A stretch of DNA of 8,926 nt, taken from the NCBI GenBank assembly GCA_034408895.1, contig JAWXCI010000067.1, positions 1-8,926 on the forward strand, in the 5' to 3' direction. This document shows, piece after piece, positions 6,530 through 8,926 of the stretch; position 1 is the first letter of the stretch, and every line of letters starts with the position of its first letter. The stretch comes from UBA4660 sp034408895. GTDB lineage: Bacteria > Bacteroidota > Bacteroidia > Flavobacteriales_D > Sanyastnellaceae. Below the pieces are notes generated by a model that made no database searches, was not told the origin of the DNA, and worked only from the letters and a program-made list of their open reading frames with translations. The position numbers and the translations under genes are program-made.

Positions 6530-6622
6530 AGTTGGCAGTCGGCAGCCAGTAGTCGGCAGATGTTTAAAAGCACGGCTGCCCAATGCCAACTGCTTACTGC
6601 CTGCTGCTGACTACTGACTGCC
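6530..6622. repeat. Inverted array of degenerate 7-bp repeats
   Basis: The left arm (6531-6560) consists of about four 7-bp units of the type TTGGCAG/TCGGCAG. The right arm (6574-6622), read on the other strand, has about seven units such as GGCAGTC, AGTAGTC, GGCAGTA, AGCAGTT and GGCATTG. The two arms face each other around an AT-rich middle and can fold: AGTTGGC pairs with GCCAACT and GGCAGCC with GGCTGCC, separated by a 4x4 internal loop. The array runs directly into the tdh gene, whose TAG stop is part of the TAGGCAGT repeat. It may stabilise or end the tdh transcript; no T tract follows on that strand. Confidence 0.7.
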
Positions 6623-7572
6623 TACTTCAACTTCGCCCTAATCTCAGAAATCATAGTAGACACTAAACGCTCGGTATCAAACTCCGGTTTCCAACCCCAA
6701 TCGTTTCTGGCGTGACTGTCGTCAATGGACTCAGGCCACGAGTCAGCAAGGGCCTGGCGGAAGTCCGATTGATAAGTGATGGTGAAGTTGGGAATGTATC
6801 GGGTTATTTCCTTAGCAAGTTGTTCAGGTGTAAAACTCATTCCCGCAAGATTGTAACTGGAGCGTATGGCAATCTTTTCCCGGGGTGCGTCCATCATAGA
6901 AATAGTGGCGCGAATGGCATCGTCCATCATCATCATGGGCAGCATGGTATGGGGCGCAAGAAAACTTTGGTAGGTGCCGCTTTGCAGGGCGTGATAAAAA
7001 ATATCCACGGCATAGTCAGTGGTGCCACCTCCTGGTTCCGAGCGATAGCCTATTAGGCCGGGATAGCGCAGGCTGCGCACATCCACACCAAATTTCTGGT
7101 GATAGTATTCGCACCACCTTTCCCCGGCAAGTTTCGAAATGCCGTAAACCGAATTGGGTTCCATCACAGTGTATTGCGGGGTTTTCTTTTTTGGTGTTGA
7201 TGGACCAAATACGGCAATGCTCGATGGCCAGAAAATCTTTTTCAATTTCCCTTCCCGGGCGAGATTGAGGACGTTGAAAAGCCCGTTCATATTGAGGTCC
7301 CAGGCCTGTACCGGATTTTTTTCCGATGTGGCACTTAGCAGTGCTGCTAAATGATAAACCCCGGTAATGTTGTGTTTGGAAATCATCGTGTATAACTCAT
7401 CAAGGTTGAGCACGTTGAGCACTTCGAACGGGCCGTTGTTCAACTCTCTATTATCTGATGTGCGAATGTCCGATGCCACCACGTTTTCATTCCCTTGAAA
7501 AGCACGGAGAGCCATCGTGAGTTCAATGCCTATCTGACCCGATGCTCCAATGATAAGTGTTTTTTCCTGCAT
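6622..7572 (-). CDS. tdh: L-threonine 3-dehydrogenase, short-chain (SDR/epimerase-like) type
   Basis: This 316-residue protein is an NAD-dependent extended SDR of the type found in Bacteroidota, Cupriavidus and animals. It oxidises L-threonine to 2-amino-3-oxobutyrate, which is then cleaved to glycine and acetyl-CoA or decarboxylates to aminoacetone. The Rossmann motif GASGQIG is at residues 9-15, with Asp35 after beta-2 as expected for NAD specificity. The catalytic site is Ser117/Ser118 with Tyr143-x3-Lys147 (YGISK). The TDH-specific stretches RYPGLIGY (169-176), PGGGTTDYAVDIF (180-192) and SIDDSHARNDWGWKP (282-296) separate it from UDP-glucose epimerases. The ATG at 7572 is chosen since a TTG at 7605 would only add 11 residues ahead of the beta-1 strand. 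It is cytosolic and probably monocistronic. The zinc-dependent E. coli Tdh is unrelated. No kbl (glycine C-acetyltransferase) gene is adjacent. Confidence 0.92.
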   Translation of the reverse strand: MQEKTLIIGASGQIGIELTMALRAFQGNENVVASDIRTSDNRELNNGPFEVLNVLNLDELYTMISKHNITGVYHLAALLSATSEKNPVQAWDLNMNGLFNVLNLAREGKLKKIFWPSSIAVFGPSTPKKKTPQYTVMEPNSVYGISKLAGERWCEYYHQKFGVDVRSLRYPGLIGYRSEPGGGTTDYAVDIFYHALQSGTYQSFLAPHTMLPMMMMDDAIRATISMMDAPREKIAIRSSYNLAGMSFTPEQLAKEITRYIPNFTITYQSDFRQALADSWPESIDDSHARNDWGWKPEFDTERLVSTMISEIRAKLK

Positions 7573-7690
7573 GATCGTGTTCAAAAAATGTATTGCGCAA
7601 AGCAAAACCTTTTCCTCATTTCTTGTTCGATTTCATTTCAAATGATAGTCGGGAATCTTGCCCATGGACCATAATTCTCTTCTGAATTTT

Positions 7691-7772
7691 CCATCCCTAA
7701 CCTCCCAAAAGGAAGGGCAACGGAGCTACTAATATGAGTGCGTATGCCCTCCTTTCGGGAGATAAGGGATGG
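7691..7772. repeat. 82-nt imperfect palindrome (REP/MITE-like hairpin)
   Basis: CCATCCCTAACCTCCC (7691-7706) is complementary to GGGAGATAAGGGATGG (7757-7772) at 14 of 16 positions. Inside, AAAGGAAGGGCA (7708-7719) pairs with TGCCCTCCTTT (7745-7755) with one bulged base, leaving a 25-nt loop. The CCCTAACC-CTCCC / CTCC-TTTCGGGAG style resembles interspersed intergenic palindromes I recall from Bacteroidota genomes. No terminal direct repeats are obvious, so mobility cannot be shown. Confidence 0.7.
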
Positions 7773-7913
7773 GCCTGTAAGCATGTTGGTTGAGATTCGC
7801 AATATTCATTTCATTTTAGAATCATGCAATCTCCTGCATTGCACTGCATCTTGATCTGTGCCATTGAATGAAACTACATGACTTGGAAAAACAGCAAATT
7901 TTTTCGGGATGAA

Positions 7914-7921
7914 TAAATTCG
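7914..7921 (+). promoter_or_regulatory. Possible -7 box for the ECF sigma gene
   Basis: TAAATTCG matches TAnnTTTG at all but one position. It would place transcription start about 12 nt before the GTG start at 7940. No TTG -33 box lies at standard spacing, which is compatible with recognition by an alternative sigma factor, possibly itself, but also with a chance match. Confidence 0.3.
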
Positions 7922-7939
7922 GGGCGCTAAAAACCTCTT

Positions 7940-8476
7940 GTGATATTTAGTCTTTTTAAACCCGACACTCCCCTTTATGAGGAACTTACCACGGTGGAGT
8001 ACCAGGCTTCTTTCCGCGAATTTTACAAACCCATCCGCAACTTTATCTATTACCGCTGTGGCGATGGGGTGATGGCCGAAGACCTTGCGCAGGATGCTTT
8101 TGTCAAATTGTGGGAAACACGGCAGCGCATTGATAAGCGAACCATCAAAGCTTACCTCTACACTATTGCGCACAACCTTATGGTGAACCAACTGAAGCGA
8201 AACCAACTTCGTTACAAATTCCAAAAAGCACCTACGGCTGACCGCGATACCGACACTCCGGAAAAAGTCGCTGAAATGAAAGAATACGAAGAACACCTCC
8301 AGCGCGTTATCAGCCAACTTCCGCAGGGAGGCCGCGAAGTATTTTTGATGAACCGACTGGAAGACCTCACCTACAATGAAATTGCCGCTCGCCTGGGACT
8401 GTCGGTAAAAGCCATTGAAAAAAGAATGTCGAAAGTGTTGAAGATTCTTCGCGAAAAACTCGGTGTCGAGATTTGA
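7940..8476 (+). CDS. ECF-type RNA polymerase sigma factor (sigma-70 family)
   Basis: The 178-residue protein has only the sigma2 and sigma4 domains, as in extracytoplasmic-function sigma factors. Region 2 spans about 24-92: FYKPIRNFIYYRCGDGVMAEDLAQDAFVKLW contains the core-binding and -10-melting helices. A charged linker (93-115) follows. Region 4 is at 120-175 with LPQGGREVFLMNRLEDLTYNEIAARLGLS, and the helix-turn-helix recognition helix is about VKAIEKRMSKVLKIL. An in-frame TAA at 7928 blocks extension and the next ATG is at codon 45 inside region 2, so the GTG at 7940 is the best start. It lies 125 bp upstream of an STN-domain receptor, the arrangement of TonB receptor/ECF signalling systems of Bacteroidota, but without the usual FecR anti-sigma gene between them. 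Targets are unknown; the downstream receptor is a plausible one. Confidence 0.9.
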   Translation: MIFSLFKPDTPLYEELTTVEYQASFREFYKPIRNFIYYRCGDGVMAEDLAQDAFVKLWETRQRIDKRTIKAYLYTIAHNLMVNQLKRNQLRYKFQKAPTADRDTDTPEKVAEMKEYEEHLQRVISQLPQGGREVFLMNRLEDLTYNEIAARLGLSVKAIEKRMSKVLKILREKLGVEI

Positions 8477-8506
8477 TTTTTGATAAACAGGAGAGGCAAA
8501 AGGCGT

Positions 8507-8522
8507 CCCGATAGCTATAGGG
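8507..8522. repeat. CCCGATAGCTAT-type palindrome
   Basis: CCCGATAGCTATAGGG is a 16-bp palindrome with one mismatched pair (G/A) around the perfect ATAGCTAT centre. The perfect version, TCCCGATAGCTATCGGGA, is one I recall as a common intergenic element in Bacteroidota. Lying 31 bp after the sigma stop, it may be a decayed copy. Confidence 0.5.
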
Positions 8523-8545
8523 CGGCAACAAGCACTGACGATTTT

Positions 8546-8583
8546 CGAAGTACGTGGTTGCGTATTTCTTAATTCGTACTTCG
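8546..8583. repeat. 9-bp inverted repeat CGAAGTACG / CGTACTTCG
   Basis: CGAAGTACG (8546-8554) and CGTACTTCG (8575-8583) are exact complements separated by 20 nt and lie in a run of TTCGTA/ATTCGT-like degenerate units reaching to the ATG at 8602. It could form a leader hairpin, an operator, or a repeat element between the sigma gene and the receptor gene. Confidence 0.5.
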
Positions 8584-8601
8584 TAATTTGTGATTCGTGA
8601 A

Positions 8602-8926
8602 ATGAAACTTTATCCACTTATACTAATCATTTTTCTATTGCTGGTTCAACAAAGCAATGCACAGAACGAAGTGAGCGTAAGTGGTCAATTTGAAAACACA
8701 TCGCTCACCGAAATTTTCAGAAAATGGAAACGTGAAAACGATCTGCGATTTGCTTTTGATGCTGTGGAATGTGATAAAATCCACGTCACATTAGATATAG
8801 ATAATAAAACAATTTCCGCTGCGCTCACTGAAGTTTTGGATAACACAAAACTTCAATGGAAATTGGTGGGTAATACCTATGTCATTTTCCCCGGGCCTAA
8901 TCAAAGTTCATCTGTTCAACCGGTGC
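8602..8926 (+). CDS. STN-domain TonB-dependent receptor, N-terminal part (truncated by window edge)
   Basis: The ATG at 8602 opens 108 codons that run off the window. Residues 1-20 are a signal peptide (MKLYPLILIIFLLL, cleavage after SNA). Residues about 24-96 match the secretin/TonB short N-terminal (STN) domain: VSGQFENTSLTEIFRKW, a hydrophobic RFAFDAV strand, VTLDIDNKTISAALTEVL and the closing WKLVGNTYVIF strand. In TonB receptors this periplasmic domain senses ligand binding and signals to an anti-sigma factor. A TAA at 8584 lies in frame upstream, and GTG 8590 is a less likely start. The plug and barrel are outside the window, so a shorter STN/carboxypeptidase-like protein is also possible. 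The position after an ECF sigma gene supports a signalling receptor. Confidence 0.75.
   Translation, partial: MKLYPLILIIFLLLVQQSNAQNEVSVSGQFENTSLTEIFRKWKRENDLRFAFDAVECDKIHVTLDIDNKTISAALTEVLDNTKLQWKLVGNTYVIFPGPNQSSSVQPV

Larger units (their letters stand above)
7573..7939. other. Divergent intergenic region between tdh and the sigma factor
   Basis: This 367-bp stretch contains no convincing protein-coding gene. It holds the two divergent promoter regions, the 82-nt imperfect hairpin at 7691-7772, and a smaller inverted repeat, TGCAAT (7825-7830) and ATTGCA (7838-7843), within a TGCA-rich stretch. A 13-codon ORF starts at ATG 7909 and overlaps the sigma-factor start. I see no tRNA or recognisable riboswitch. 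Confidence 0.6.

Noticed and set aside
6530..6622. CRISPR array
   Set aside because: The repeats are only 7 bp, degenerate, contiguous and in opposing orientation, with no spacers and no cas genes.
7874..8617. 247-codon open frame on the minus strand opposite the sigma factor
   Set aside because: It overlaps the well-supported sigma factor completely, its translation matches no family I know, and it runs through the intergenic palindromes; it is a shadow frame.
8602..8926. FecR-type anti-sigma factor
   Set aside because: It begins with a cleavable signal peptide followed directly by an STN domain, not with a cytoplasmic anti-sigma region and a transmembrane helix.

Overview
The window looks like chromosomal DNA from a member of the Bacteroidota. 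The evidence is a type IX secretion (Por) C-terminal sorting domain on a secreted PDZ protein, a short-chain-dehydrogenase type L-threonine dehydrogenase, an ECF sigma factor next to a TonB-dependent receptor with an STN domain, start codons preceded by A-rich rather than Shine-Dalgarno sequence, and TAnnTTTG-like -7 boxes. Base composition is moderate and even, and no transposase, phage gene, tRNA, rRNA or CRISPR array is visible.

Layout. 1-375 (minus) is the N-terminal third or so of a GH13 alpha-amylase lipoprotein, cut by the window edge. After a 216-bp divergent spacer, 592-2441 (plus) is a two-gene unit: a YkgJ-family cysteine-cluster protein and, 23 bp later, a radical SAM protein of unknown substrate. 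A hairpin overlapping the radical SAM stop serves as a terminator in both directions. It also ends the convergent minus-strand gene 2552-4255, which encodes an exported protein with two PDZ domains and a T9SS tail. Upstream of that lies 4379-5311, a YihY/BrkB-family membrane protein. Next come a strong minus-strand terminator (5467-5505) and an exported MORN_2/YwqK-like repeat protein (5553-6449). These are followed by an inverted array of degenerate 7-bp repeats (6530-6622), then L-threonine 3-dehydrogenase (6622-7572). A 367-bp divergent spacer holds an 82-nt imperfect hairpin. On the plus strand an ECF sigma factor (7940-8476) is followed, after 125 bp of palindromic repeats, by the start of an STN-domain outer-membrane receptor (8602 to the window end).

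How the genes relate. Most neighbours appear to be independent units of housekeeping or envelope function: GH13 glucan use, threonine catabolism, and the envelope proteins YihY, PDZ-T9SS and MORN_2. Two pairs look functional. The YkgJ/radical SAM pair is probably co-transcribed, and both products carry cysteine clusters. The ECF sigma factor/STN-receptor pair resembles cell-surface signalling, but the FecR-type anti-sigma gene usually found between them is absent here.

The most open questions are the substrate of the radical SAM/YkgJ pair, the role of the protease-less PDZ-T9SS protein, how the sigma factor is controlled without an adjacent FecR, and the several different palindromic repeat families in the intergenic regions. 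Nothing in the window is clearly a new defence or mobile system.
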